From the NCBI RefSeq assembly GCF_000262715.1, contig NC_017924.1, forward strand, positions 248,001 to 312,000: a stretch of 64,000 nt of DNA, read 5' to 3'. The stretch comes from Blattabacterium sp. (Blaberus giganteus). GTDB taxonomy: Bacteria; Bacteroidota; Bacteroidia; Flavobacteriales; Blattabacteriaceae. This document shows, one piece after another, positions 54,486 through 63,122 of this stretch. The position numbers and the translations under genes are program-made. Numbering within the stretch: position 1 is the first letter of the stretch; each line of letters begins with the position of its first letter. The notes under the pieces were generated by a model that had not been told where the DNA came from, made no database searches, and saw only the letters and a program-made list of their open reading frames with translations.

Positions 54486-55804
54486 TTTATTGGTTCGGCG
54501 ATCATAATTCCATCTTTGTCTACTTTTGTGATTAATACATCTTGTAATGTATTTTCATATGTAGTATAAGAGTTGTATAAATTTAATGGCATCTTAATTC
54601 GAATATAATTTTCTGTATATCCATACAAATATTTTTTATTGTGATTATTCTTTTCGAATAAGACGGTTTTTTTAGTAAAAATTTGCTTTTTACAAAAAAA
54701 ACGATATTTTTTGTTTGAAAGGATTCTCAAAATTTTATTCCGTTTCCATTGTATTTTTTTAGATACATTTTCCTGCATAGCACTGGATTTTGTATTTGGT
54801 CTCGCAGAATAGGTAAATATATGTAAAGATGAAATTTCTAATTTTTTCAAAAAATGATAAGTTTCCAAAAAATGTTTATGTGTTTCTCCAGGATACCCAA
54901 CAATAATATCTGAACCGATATAAGCATCTGGCATTAAACATCGAATTTTTTTTACTTTTTCTTGATAAAGTTCTCGTATGTAACGTCTATGCATTTTTCC
55001 CAAAATATCATTGCTTCCAGACTGTAAAGGGATATGAAAATGTGGGACAAAATGTTTGCTTTTAGACAAAAATTCAATACATTCATTTTTAAGTAAATTC
55101 GGCTCTATAGAGGATAAACGGATTCTTCCTTTTTCTTGTATTTGATCTATAGCTTGTATTAAATCAAAAAATGTGTATAACCGTCGATTTTCTCCGTATA
55201 TATTTTTTCCATAGTCTCCTATATTAACACCTGTTAACACGATTTCTTTGACTCCTTGATTAAAAAGAAATCTAATATTTTTCAATATATTTTCTATACT
55301 CTCAGAACGAGACTCCCCTCTCAACATAGGAATAATGCAATAACTGCATTTATAATCACATCCATCCTGTATTTTTAAAAAAGAACGAGTTCTATCTCCA
55401 ATGGAAAACGATGAATAATAAGTTCTTTTCGAAAGAAAATTTGCATAATATTTATTTTCTTTATCTCTATTAAGATAATCTATGATTTTAAATTTTTCTT
55501 CATTTCCTAGAACGATATCTACTCCAATAATAGAAGACACTTCTTTAGGATTCAGTTGAGCATAACATCCTATTGCTACAATAATAGCTTCTGAATTTTT
55601 ATTCATAGCAGAACGTACAATATGCTTCAATTCCATTTCTGCATTTTTTGTTACAGAACAACTATTGATCACATAAATATCTGCATAACTCTTGAAAGAA
55701 ACATGTTGATAATATAAGTTAGAAAATTTTCTTGCTATAGTAGAGGTCTCTGCGTAATTGAGTTTACACCCCATGGTATAAAATGCTACTTTTTTTTTCA
55801 ACAT
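54482..55804 (-). CDS. mtaB: tRNA threonylcarbamoyladenosine methylthiotransferase (MtaB-like)
   Basis: 440 residues from ATG 55804; the longer frame would need TTG at 55822. UPF0004 domain with the three cluster cysteines (YTMGCKLNYAET, VINSCSVTKNAE, IGCYAQ), radical SAM CxxxCxxC in GCDYKCSYCIIP near residue 146, and a short C-terminal TRAM-like part. The GCKLNYAET opening points to MtaB (ms2t6A37) rather than MiaB or RimO. Needs two 4Fe-4S clusters. Confidence 0.9.
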   Translation of the reverse strand: MLKKKVAFYTMGCKLNYAETSTIARKFSNLYYQHVSFKSYADIYVINSCSVTKNAEMELKHIVRSAMNKNSEAIIVAIGCYAQLNPKEVSSIIGVDIVLGNEEKFKIIDYLNRDKENKYYANFLSKRTYYSSFSIGDRTRSFLKIQDGCDYKCSYCIIPMLRGESRSESIENILKNIRFLFNQGVKEIVLTGVNIGDYGKNIYGENRRLYTFFDLIQAIDQIQEKGRIRLSSIEPNLLKNECIEFLSKSKHFVPHFHIPLQSGSNDILGKMHRRYIRELYQEKVKKIRCLMPDAYIGSDIIVGYPGETHKHFLETYHFLKKLEISSLHIFTYSARPNTKSSAMQENVSKKIQWKRNKILRILSNKKYRFFCKKQIFTKKTVLFEKNNHNKKYLYGYTENYIRIKMPLNLYNSYTTYENTLQDVLITKVDKDGIMIAEPIN

Positions 55805-55836
55805 TCTGTCCGTAGAATACAATTCTCTTTAATTAA

Positions 55837-56463
55837 TTAAGATGAAAAATAATCTTCAATCCCACTATGACTGGCTTTTATAGCTTTTTTTCCTTTTTTC
55901 CAATTTGCTGGACATACTTCTCCACTTTTTTCATAATATTGAAGAGCATCTATCATACGAATAGCTTCATGTACATTTCGACCTAAAGGAAAATCATTAA
56001 TTAAAAGATGTCTTATGATTCCTTCTTTATCTATTAAAAATAATCCTCTATAAGCAATAAGTTCTCCAGTCGCTTTCAATCCTTCATTATTACAAATCCA
56101 ATTTCCAGATAATACTCCATAATTATGAGATATGGTCTTATTTATGTCAGAAACAATAGGATAAGTGATCCCATGAATTCCCCCTTTTTCTTTTGGTATC
56201 TGTAACCAAGCCCAATGAGATTGTTCTGTATCCGTAGATACAGCAATAATTTGTACATTTCTCATTTCAAAATCCTGAATTTTTTCTTGAAATGCATATA
56301 TTTCTGTAGGACAAACAAAAGTAAAATCTTTAGGATAAAAAAAAAGTAAAACATATTTACTTCCTTTAAATTGTTCTAAAGTAAAATTTGGTACAATATT
56401 TTTTCCATTTAATACCGCACTAGCCGTAAAATTAGGCGCTTTTTTTGAAATCAATGTATTCAT
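55837..56463 (-). CDS. 2-Cys peroxiredoxin (AhpC/Prx1 type)
   Basis: 208 residues of the thioredoxin fold. Peroxidatic Cys in KDFTFVCPTEIYAFQ near residue 51 (PxxxTxxC pattern) and resolving Cys in GEVCPANW near residue 180, so a typical 2-Cys enzyme reducing H2O2 and alkyl hydroperoxides. Catalytic Arg in the later LLINDFPLGRNVHEAIR. No AhpF-like reductase in the window. Confidence 0.93.
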   Translation of the reverse strand: MNTLISKKAPNFTASAVLNGKNIVPNFTLEQFKGSKYVLLFFYPKDFTFVCPTEIYAFQEKIQDFEMRNVQIIAVSTDTEQSHWAWLQIPKEKGGIHGITYPIVSDINKTISHNYGVLSGNWICNNEGLKATGELIAYRGLFLIDKEGIIRHLLINDFPLGRNVHEAIRMIDALQYYEKSGEVCPANWKKGKKAIKASHSGIEDYFSS

Positions 56464-56530
56464 TTTTTCGTATTTATATGCACGAATTTACCAAAACTTA
56501 AAAAAAGAAAAAAATAATTAAAAAAAAGAA

Positions 56531-58369
56531 TTATACATATCTATGTAACTTTTTATGAAGTTTATTTTTTATATTTGTTAAATGCATAATTTTTTTTATA
56601 AAAACTTTTCTATCTTCATCTTTTGCAAGATAATTCTGATAATGTATGATTTCTTTTTGAATCAATTTAGAAATATATAAAGATTTATATCTCAATAAAA
56701 TATCAATCATATATTGATTCATGTGATCCTCTTTAGAGGAAACTTGTATTCCTTTTTTATCCCATTTGGATAATGAATAAAATTTTGTATTTTTTTTATA
56801 AAAAAATTTTGATAAATTCGTTTTTTTCTTTTGTAAACAAATTTGATCAAATATTTCTTGGTTCTTATTCAAAGAAAAACGTAAATTCCAGCATTTAAAA
56901 ACGTGTAATACTTCTTCTAAAACCGTTGTGTTGTATTTTTCTTTTTTTATGATTTGATTTCCATGATTTAAAATCAATTGAATTAATTCATCTTCAAGAA
57001 CAAGAATAGTGTTTGTTTTTTTTGAAAAAAACGTTATGTTTTCCTTAACGAAACTAAGTTTATGCACATTCTTTTCGCTTATTCTTTTCAGTTCTGAAAT
57101 CAGAATTTTTTGACGAATATTCAGTATTTTTGAAGCTTCTTGCAGATATAATTCTTTTTGAATAACATTGGATATTTTTGAAATACTATTCAAAATATTT
57201 TTTACTAAAAATGATTTTTTTATGGGATCATGTTTATGAAACTTTTCATATATTTTTTGTTTAAAGGAAACAAAATTATAACTATTTTTTGCTAAAAAAT
57301 CTCTGAGTTGAGAAAAAGAATATTTTTTGGATATAAAATCTGGATCTTCTCCATTATAAATAAATAATATGCGTAAATTCATTTCTTGTTCTAGCATCAT
57401 ATTAATTCCTCTTAAAGAGGCTTTAATTCCAGAACGATCTCCATCATAAAAAAGAACAATATTTTTTGTAAATTTTTTTATTAATAAAATTTGATCCACA
57501 GTAAGTGAAATGCCAGAAGAAGATACTACATTTTTTATCCTAGATTGATATAAAGAAATAACATCTGTATATCCTTCCACTAAATAACAAAAATTTTCTT
57601 TTAAAATGTTTTTTTTAGCTTGAAACAAGCCATATAAAATTTTACTTTTTTGAAAAATATTACTTTCTGATGAATTTATATATTTAGTGGAATATCTATA
57701 ATCAATATTTCGACCTCCAAAACCTATAACTTTTCCTGATAAATTATGGATTGGAAACATCACACGTTGACGGAAACAATCAAAAAAATGATTGTATTTA
57801 TTGAGAACTGTTAACCCAGATTTTTTTATATTACGTATTGTAAATCCTTGTTTTAATGCTGTTTTTGTAAGTATATTCCAAGAAATTGGAGCATATCCTA
57901 ATTCGAATTTTTTAATTATTTTTATGTCAAAACCCCTTTTTTGAATTAAATAATTCAATCCATTTTCCTGTCCTTCTTTGGTAGAATGTAATTGATTCAT
58001 AAAAAAACGTTTTGCATAATCTTGTATCAAGTATAATTGATCATATTCTTCTTCTTTATATTTACTACGTTTATGATCGTTATTATCTATCTTAATATTA
58101 TATTTCTTGGCAAGAAAACGTAATGATTCTTCATAAGTAAAATGTTCATGTTCCATAAGAAAAGTGATGATATTCCCTCCTTTTCCAGAACTAAAATCTT
58201 TCCATATTTTTTTCGTAGGAGAAACTATAAGAGAAGGTGTTTTTTCATGAGAAAAAGGACTTAGTCCTCTATAATTTAAACCACTTTTTTTTAATTCTAC
58301 AAAATTTCCAATAACATCTTCTATGCAAGAAACAGAAAGTATTTTTTTTATAGTTTCTTTATAAATCAT
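56531..58369 (-). CDS. dnaG: DNA primase with a zinc-finger fold lacking its ligands
   Basis: 612 residues. The N-terminal CHC2 domain aligns well, but the four zinc ligands are Ser37, Ser40, Asp58 and Ser61 (LSPFSHEKTPS and KDFSSGKGG) in place of C/H/C/C. Catalytic core: RGFDIKIIKKFELGYAP, RVMFPIHNLSGKVIGFGGR, TOPRIM with LVEGYTDVISLYQ (Glu) and LFYDGDRSGIKASLRGI (DxD). The last ~180 residues should bind the replicative helicase but are divergent. I recall similar zinc-less DnaG in Flavobacteriia, so this may be ancestral. Confidence 0.95.
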   Translation of the reverse strand: MIYKETIKKILSVSCIEDVIGNFVELKKSGLNYRGLSPFSHEKTPSLIVSPTKKIWKDFSSGKGGNIITFLMEHEHFTYEESLRFLAKKYNIKIDNNDHKRSKYKEEEYDQLYLIQDYAKRFFMNQLHSTKEGQENGLNYLIQKRGFDIKIIKKFELGYAPISWNILTKTALKQGFTIRNIKKSGLTVLNKYNHFFDCFRQRVMFPIHNLSGKVIGFGGRNIDYRYSTKYINSSESNIFQKSKILYGLFQAKKNILKENFCYLVEGYTDVISLYQSRIKNVVSSSGISLTVDQILLIKKFTKNIVLFYDGDRSGIKASLRGINMMLEQEMNLRILFIYNGEDPDFISKKYSFSQLRDFLAKNSYNFVSFKQKIYEKFHKHDPIKKSFLVKNILNSISKISNVIQKELYLQEASKILNIRQKILISELKRISEKNVHKLSFVKENITFFSKKTNTILVLEDELIQLILNHGNQIIKKEKYNTTVLEEVLHVFKCWNLRFSLNKNQEIFDQICLQKKKTNLSKFFYKKNTKFYSLSKWDKKGIQVSSKEDHMNQYMIDILLRYKSLYISKLIQKEIIHYQNYLAKDEDRKVFIKKIMHLTNIKNKLHKKLHRYV

Positions 58370-58385
58370 AACATAATATCATTGT

Positions 58386-59039
58386 TTAATTTCCGAATTT
58401 CATTCTATGAATAATTTTTTTTGGGTTAGAATCAGAAAAAATAGTAGTGCCTGCCACTAATATATCTGCTCCATTTTTGAATAATAAAGAAGAATTTTCT
58501 AAATTAATTCCTCCATCTACTTCTATAAGAGCAGGAGAATCTTTTTTTAAGATTAAATCTTTAGTATCTTCTAATTTTTTATATGTTTGATAAATGAATT
58601 TTTGTCCACTATAACCAGGATTTACACTCATCAATAAAACAAAATCTATATCTTTAATAATATCTTGTAAAAGAAAAATTGGAGTATGTGGATTCACAGC
58701 GACACCCACCTTCATTCCATTTTTTTTAATATAATAAATGGTTCTGTTTAAATGAATGCAAGCTTCATAATGAATATGTAAATGATCGGCTCCACAAGCT
58801 TTTAACTGTTCTATATAGCGTTCTGGTTGCAATATCATTAAATGTACATCTATAGGTTTATGAGCGTATTTTTTAACATATTTAGTAAACAAAAATCCAA
58901 AAGAAATATTAGAAACAAAAGAAGAATCCATTATATCAATATGAAACCAATCTGCTTCACTTTTATTCAGCATTTCTATATCACGATATAAAAAAGCTAA
59001 ATTTGCTGAAAGTAAAGATGGAGATATAATTTTTTTCAT
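58386..59039 (-). CDS. rpe: Ribulose-phosphate 3-epimerase
   Basis: 217 residues, TIM barrel. Signatures: ISPSLLSANLAFLYRDIEML, FHIDIMDSSFVSN near residue 32 (metal His and Asp), IDVHLMILQPERYI, HIHYEA, LLMSVNPGYSGQKF, and LIEVDGGINLEN. Interconverts ribulose-5-P and xylulose-5-P and supplies the split transketolase. Confidence 0.95.
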   Translation of the reverse strand: MKKIISPSLLSANLAFLYRDIEMLNKSEADWFHIDIMDSSFVSNISFGFLFTKYVKKYAHKPIDVHLMILQPERYIEQLKACGADHLHIHYEACIHLNRTIYYIKKNGMKVGVAVNPHTPIFLLQDIIKDIDFVLLMSVNPGYSGQKFIYQTYKKLEDTKDLILKKDSPALIEVDGGINLENSSLLFKNGADILVAGTTIFSDSNPKKIIHRMKFGN

Positions 59040-59077
59040 ATTTAAGAGTTCATTCAGATTTAGAGGTTTTTTTTTGA

Positions 59078-59878
59078 TTATGAAATCATAGCTTCACTAA
59101 TTCCAGTATGAGAAAAACCTCCATCATGATATAAATTTTGCATAGTTACTTTTCTTGTTAAATCTGAAAAAAGTGTAATTATATAATTAGCACAATCTTG
59201 TGTAGAAGCGTTTCCTAACGGAGATATTTTTTCAGATAATATGAAAAGTTTATTAAACCCTTTAATGCCTTTTGCTGATCGTGTGATACTAGGAGATTGT
59301 GATACCGTATTCACCCTTACCTTTTCTTTGATTCCCCAATGATATCCAAAATTACGTGTAATACTTTCTAAATATGATTTATAATCTGACATATCTCCAT
59401 AATGTGGAAAACTTCGTTGAGAAGCTATATATGTTATAGCTACAATAGAACCCCATTTATTCATCGCTTTTTTATTCCAAGCAGTTTGCATAATTTTATG
59501 ATAAGAGACAGCAGATATTTCCCATCCTTTTCTTAAAAAATCATAATTTAAAGAGGGATAAGTTAAATCTTTTCGTATATTCATAGACATAGCTATAGAA
59601 TGCAATATAAAATCTATTTTTCCTCCAAAATGATCCAATGTTTTTTCAAATAAAATATTTAGATCTGGGATGGAAGTAGCATCTGCTGGAATCACCATAG
59701 ATTTTGTTTTATTAGATAATTCATAAATTTTACCTATTCTTAAAGAAGCTGGCGTATTGGTTAATACGAAAGATGCTTTTTCTTCATAAGCGCGTTCTGC
59801 AACCTTCCAAGCAATAGAATTCTCATCCAAGGCTCCAAATATAATTCCTTTTTTTCCTTTCAATAGATTGTAAGACAT
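59078..59878 (-). CDS. fabI: Enoyl-[acyl-carrier-protein] reductase (NADH)
   Basis: 266 residues from ATG 59878 (an upstream GTG at 59896 would overlap metK). SDR of the FabI type: NLLKGKKGIIFGALDENSIAWKVA, LDHFGGKIDFILHSIAM, and the catalytic Tyr and Lys in ITYIASQRSFPHYGDMSDYKSYLESITR (two Tyr and the Lys match E. coli Tyr146, Tyr156 and Lys163). It does the last step of fatty acid elongation. It starts 17 nt after metK. Confidence 0.94.
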   Translation of the reverse strand: MSYNLLKGKKGIIFGALDENSIAWKVAERAYEEKASFVLTNTPASLRIGKIYELSNKTKSMVIPADATSIPDLNILFEKTLDHFGGKIDFILHSIAMSMNIRKDLTYPSLNYDFLRKGWEISAVSYHKIMQTAWNKKAMNKWGSIVAITYIASQRSFPHYGDMSDYKSYLESITRNFGYHWGIKEKVRVNTVSQSPSITRSAKGIKGFNKLFILSEKISPLGNASTQDCANYIITLFSDLTRKVTMQNLYHDGGFSHTGISEAMIS

Positions 59879-59895
59879 AGTTAAAAAATATTTCA

Positions 59896-61161
59896 CTAAT
59901 AAAAATACCTATTTTTTGAAATATTAAATATTTCCTTTATAACGGATAAATAGTCTAACTTTTCCCATGTGAAAAGTTCTACTTCTTGTTTTTTTTGATT
60001 CCCTTCTGTATCCAAAAAAGATTTATTCACTTTTTTTGGAATTTTTCCCATATGTCCATACACAGATGTTTCTTCATACATTGGGTTCCGCAATTTTAAT
60101 CTTTTTTCTATAGCATAAGGACGTAAATCAAAAATTTTATTTATATTCGACACAATGTTTTCATTATCTATTTTTGATTTACCATAAGTATTTACAAAAA
60201 TTCCTATGGGTTCTGCAATGCCTGCCGCGTAAGATATTTGAATCTGTAATTCATCTGAAATTCCTGCTGCCACTAAGTTCTTAGCTATATGTCGAGCCGC
60301 ATAAGATCCAGATCTATCCATCTTAGATGGATCTTTTCCAGAAAAAGCTCCTCCTCCATGAGATCCTCTTCCTCCATAAGTATCTACTATAATCTTTCTT
60401 CCGGTAAGACCCGTATCACCATGAGGTCCTCCCGTGACAAATTTTCCTGTTGAATTGATGTAATATTTTGTTTGATCCGTAAATAATTTTTTTACATTCT
60501 TTATATTATTCATTACTCTTGGTATGAGAATATTTTTAACATCATCAACTATCCGTTGATGCATTCTTTCTTTTGTATCAAATTCATCATGTTGAGTTGA
60601 AATGACAATAGCGTGAATATGAACTGGAACATTAGCATCAGAATATTCTAAAGTTACTTGAGATTTTGCATCTGGACGTAAATAAGTCATTTTTTTTCCT
60701 TCATTTCTAAGATATGAAAGTTCCTTTAATATATGATGTGATATCTCTAATGACAAAGGCATATAATTTTCTGTTTCTTTCACAGCATAACCAAAAACAA
60801 TACATTGATCCCCAGACCCTTGTTCTTCTTTTTTTGATCGTTGAATCCCTTCTAATAAATCCAAAGATTGTTCTTGAATAGAAGAAAGAACACCACAAGA
60901 ATCTGCATTGAATCTATATTCATTTTTAGTATACCCTATTTTCCTAAGAGTGTCACGAGCTATTTTTTTAACATTAACCCAGGTATTAGAATTGACTTCT
61001 CCAGCTAATATAATTTGTCCCGTGGTGACTAGAGTTTCTATAGCTACTTTTGCATCTGGGTCACACGCTAAAAAATGATCTAATATAGAATCAGATATTT
61101 GATCTGAAATTTTGTCAGGATGACCTTCTGAAACAGATTCACTGGTGAATAAATAAGCCAT
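59896..61161 (-). CDS. metK: S-adenosylmethionine synthetase
   Basis: 421 residues. Motifs: TSESVSEGHPDKISDQISDSILD at the start, SVGHPDK-type Mg site, QSLDLLEGI, GSGDQCIVFGYAVKET (Cys replaces Gly in the usual GDQG), NSTGKFVTGGPHGDTGLTGRKIIVDTYGG, GGGAFSGKDPSKMDRSGSYAAR, and FDLRPYAI. Supplies SAM for RsmH, RsmG, TrmD, RlmB and MtaB. No SAM riboswitch is visible upstream. Confidence 0.96.
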   Translation of the reverse strand: MAYLFTSESVSEGHPDKISDQISDSILDHFLACDPDAKVAIETLVTTGQIILAGEVNSNTWVNVKKIARDTLRKIGYTKNEYRFNADSCGVLSSIQEQSLDLLEGIQRSKKEEQGSGDQCIVFGYAVKETENYMPLSLEISHHILKELSYLRNEGKKMTYLRPDAKSQVTLEYSDANVPVHIHAIVISTQHDEFDTKERMHQRIVDDVKNILIPRVMNNIKNVKKLFTDQTKYYINSTGKFVTGGPHGDTGLTGRKIIVDTYGGRGSHGGGAFSGKDPSKMDRSGSYAARHIAKNLVAAGISDELQIQISYAAGIAEPIGIFVNTYGKSKIDNENIVSNINKIFDLRPYAIEKRLKLRNPMYEETSVYGHMGKIPKKVNKSFLDTEGNQKKQEVELFTWEKLDYLSVIKEIFNISKNRYFY

Positions 61162-61184
61162 TTTTAGGACTAAAAATTTATAAA

Positions 61185-62264
61185 TTACCTGATTTGATTC
61201 TGAATTTTAATAGATTCTTGATGCAAAAGTTGAAAAATTCCTTCAAGAAATTCTTCAGAAATTCCTAAACTTTTACCCAAATTAAGAGATTTTTTCATTA
61301 TATCTTTCCACCTATTGGGTTGAAAAATTGCAATATCTGAAGATTTTTTCAAAGTCCCTAATTTTTTAGAAATCTTCATTCTTTCTGCTAAAAGTGCAAT
61401 AATATTTTCATCTAGTTCATCAATTAAAATCCTAAAAGAATCTAAATTTAAATATCTTTTACTTTTTTGATCACATTTTTTGATATATGTTAATTCTTTT
61501 AACATTTCCAAAAGATTTTCGGGAGTAATTTGTTGTTGAGCGTCGCTCCAAGCATGATCGGGATCACAATGACTTTCTACCATTAATCCTTCATATTGAA
61601 AATGATAAGCTTTTTTTGCTATATCTAAAATTCCTTCTTTATTTCCACAAATATGTGAAGGATCACATATAATAGGGATTCTAGGAATAAGACTTCTAAA
61701 ATTTAACAAAAGACTCCAATTAGGTTGATTTCTATATTTGTAATTTTTATAGGTATAAAACCCACGATGTATGACTCCTAATTTTTTAATTCCTTTACCT
61801 AATAAACGCTCTAAAGCTCCTGTCCATAATTCTATATCAGGATGAATAGGATTTTTTACCAGAATAATTTTATTATTTTCTCCTTCCAAAGCGTCCGCTA
61901 TTTCTTGAATTGTAAAAGGACTAGCCGTGCTTCTAGCTCCTATCCAAAGAATATCTATTCCAAAAGAAATGGCTAATTTCACATGTTCAGCATTTGCTAT
62001 TTCTGTAGCCACCATGAATCCCGTACTTTTTTTTACTTTACGAAGCCATTCAAGTCCTTTTTGTCCAACTCCCTCAAAATTATTGGGCTTTGTTCTAGGT
62101 TTCCATATTCCAGCTCGAAAAACTTGAACATAAGAAGGATTCAATCGATTAGCGGTTTCTAATATTTGTTGTTCATTTTCCGCACTACAAGGACCAGATA
62201 TAATGAAAGGTTTATTACATTGATCAATCCAAGATCTGTCTATACTATTGTTCAATTTATCCAT
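61185..62264 (-). CDS. Bifunctional DAHP synthase / chorismate mutase
   Basis: 359 residues. N-terminal ~260 are a DAHP synthase of the KDO8P synthase-like (AroAI-beta) type: FIISGPCSAENEQQI, FRAGIWKPRTKPNNFEGVG, TEIANAEHVK, LWIGARSTASPFTIQEIADAL, VKNPIHPDIELWTGAL, and ICDPSHICGNKE. C-terminal ~90 (from LDSFRILIDELDENIIALLAERMKISKKLGTLK) are an AroQ-type chorismate mutase. The fusion joins the entry and branch points of aromatic synthesis and allows feedback control through the mutase domain. Start ATG 62264 preferred to GTG 62267. tyrA is just upstream. Confidence 0.92.
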   Translation of the reverse strand: MDKLNNSIDRSWIDQCNKPFIISGPCSAENEQQILETANRLNPSYVQVFRAGIWKPRTKPNNFEGVGQKGLEWLRKVKKSTGFMVATEIANAEHVKLAISFGIDILWIGARSTASPFTIQEIADALEGENNKIILVKNPIHPDIELWTGALERLLGKGIKKLGVIHRGFYTYKNYKYRNQPNWSLLLNFRSLIPRIPIICDPSHICGNKEGILDIAKKAYHFQYEGLMVESHCDPDHAWSDAQQQITPENLLEMLKELTYIKKCDQKSKRYLNLDSFRILIDELDENIIALLAERMKISKKLGTLKKSSDIAIFQPNRWKDIMKKSLNLGKSLGISEEFLEGIFQLLHQESIKIQNQIR

Positions 62265-62273
62265 CACATTAAT

Positions 62274-63122
62274 TTACACATATTTTTTATCTTTTATATT
62301 GTTAGCCTTTTTCATATATTGATCTATTTTATGAAATTCTTTGTTTATTAAATGATTACGAAATTTATTTAAATGATCAATATAAAAATCTATAGCTTGA
62401 ATCATATTTTTTCTATTAGAAATAAAAATAGGCAACCATGTTTCAGGCTTACTTTTCGCTAAACGTGTAGTAGAATCTAATCCACTCCCCATCATATTAT
62501 TAAAAATTTTTTCTTCATGTTTAAATTTTTTTAAAACTGTATTAGCTAAAGCAAAGGAAACTACATGAGGTAAATGGGATATATAAGCAATATATGAATC
62601 ATGTTCTTTAGAAGTCATATAAATCATCCGCATTTTCATAATAGAATAGATTTTTGTAACTACATTCATTGCATCTGGATCACTAAGTTCAGAATCACAA
62701 ATGATGCATTTTTTTTTATAAAACAAATCAGAATAAGCTGAAATAGGTCCAGAATTTTCAATTCCTGCAATCGGATGTGTCGCTACAAAGCGACTTCTTT
62801 TAGGATGAGAATCAATCTTATTACAAATATCATATTTAGTAGATCCCGTATCTAAAATAACTGTATCCGTACTGATTATATTCAGAATACTTGGAAGTAT
62901 TTTTTCTATTTCATCTACGGGAATAGATAAAACAATTACTGAAGATTGCAGGATGAGATCCTGCAAAGGAATTATTTCATCTACAATTCCAAGTTTCACA
63001 GCATGTAAAGCATTTTTTTTATTCGAATCTGTTCCTATAAATTTATCTCCGAAATTGGATTTTCTTAATCCTAACCCAATGGATCCCCCAATCAATCCTA
63101 ATCCTATGATTCCAATATTCAT
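62274..63122 (-). CDS. tyrA: Prephenate dehydrogenase
   Basis: 282 residues from ATG 63122 (TTG 63128 is less likely). NAD-binding IGIIGLGLIGGSIGLG at the start, TDSNKKNALHAVKLG, DTGSTKYDIC, the catalytic VATHPIAGIENSGP near residue 115, and YIAYISHLPHVVSFALAN. Makes 4-hydroxyphenylpyruvate for tyrosine. It overlaps the upstream aminotransferase by 4 nt and is followed by DAHPS/chorismate mutase, so the three genes look like one aromatic operon. Confidence 0.93.
   Translation of the reverse strand: MNIGIIGLGLIGGSIGLGLRKSNFGDKFIGTDSNKKNALHAVKLGIVDEIIPLQDLILQSSVIVLSIPVDEIEKILPSILNIISTDTVILDTGSTKYDICNKIDSHPKRSRFVATHPIAGIENSGPISAYSDLFYKKKCIICDSELSDPDAMNVVTKIYSIMKMRMIYMTSKEHDSYIAYISHLPHVVSFALANTVLKKFKHEEKIFNNMMGSGLDSTTRLAKSKPETWLPIFISNRKNMIQAIDFYIDHLNKFRNHLINKEFHKIDQYMKKANNIKDKKYV

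Noticed and set aside
61162-61184. SAM riboswitch for metK
   Set aside because: Only 23 nt lie between the genes, with no structured leader.
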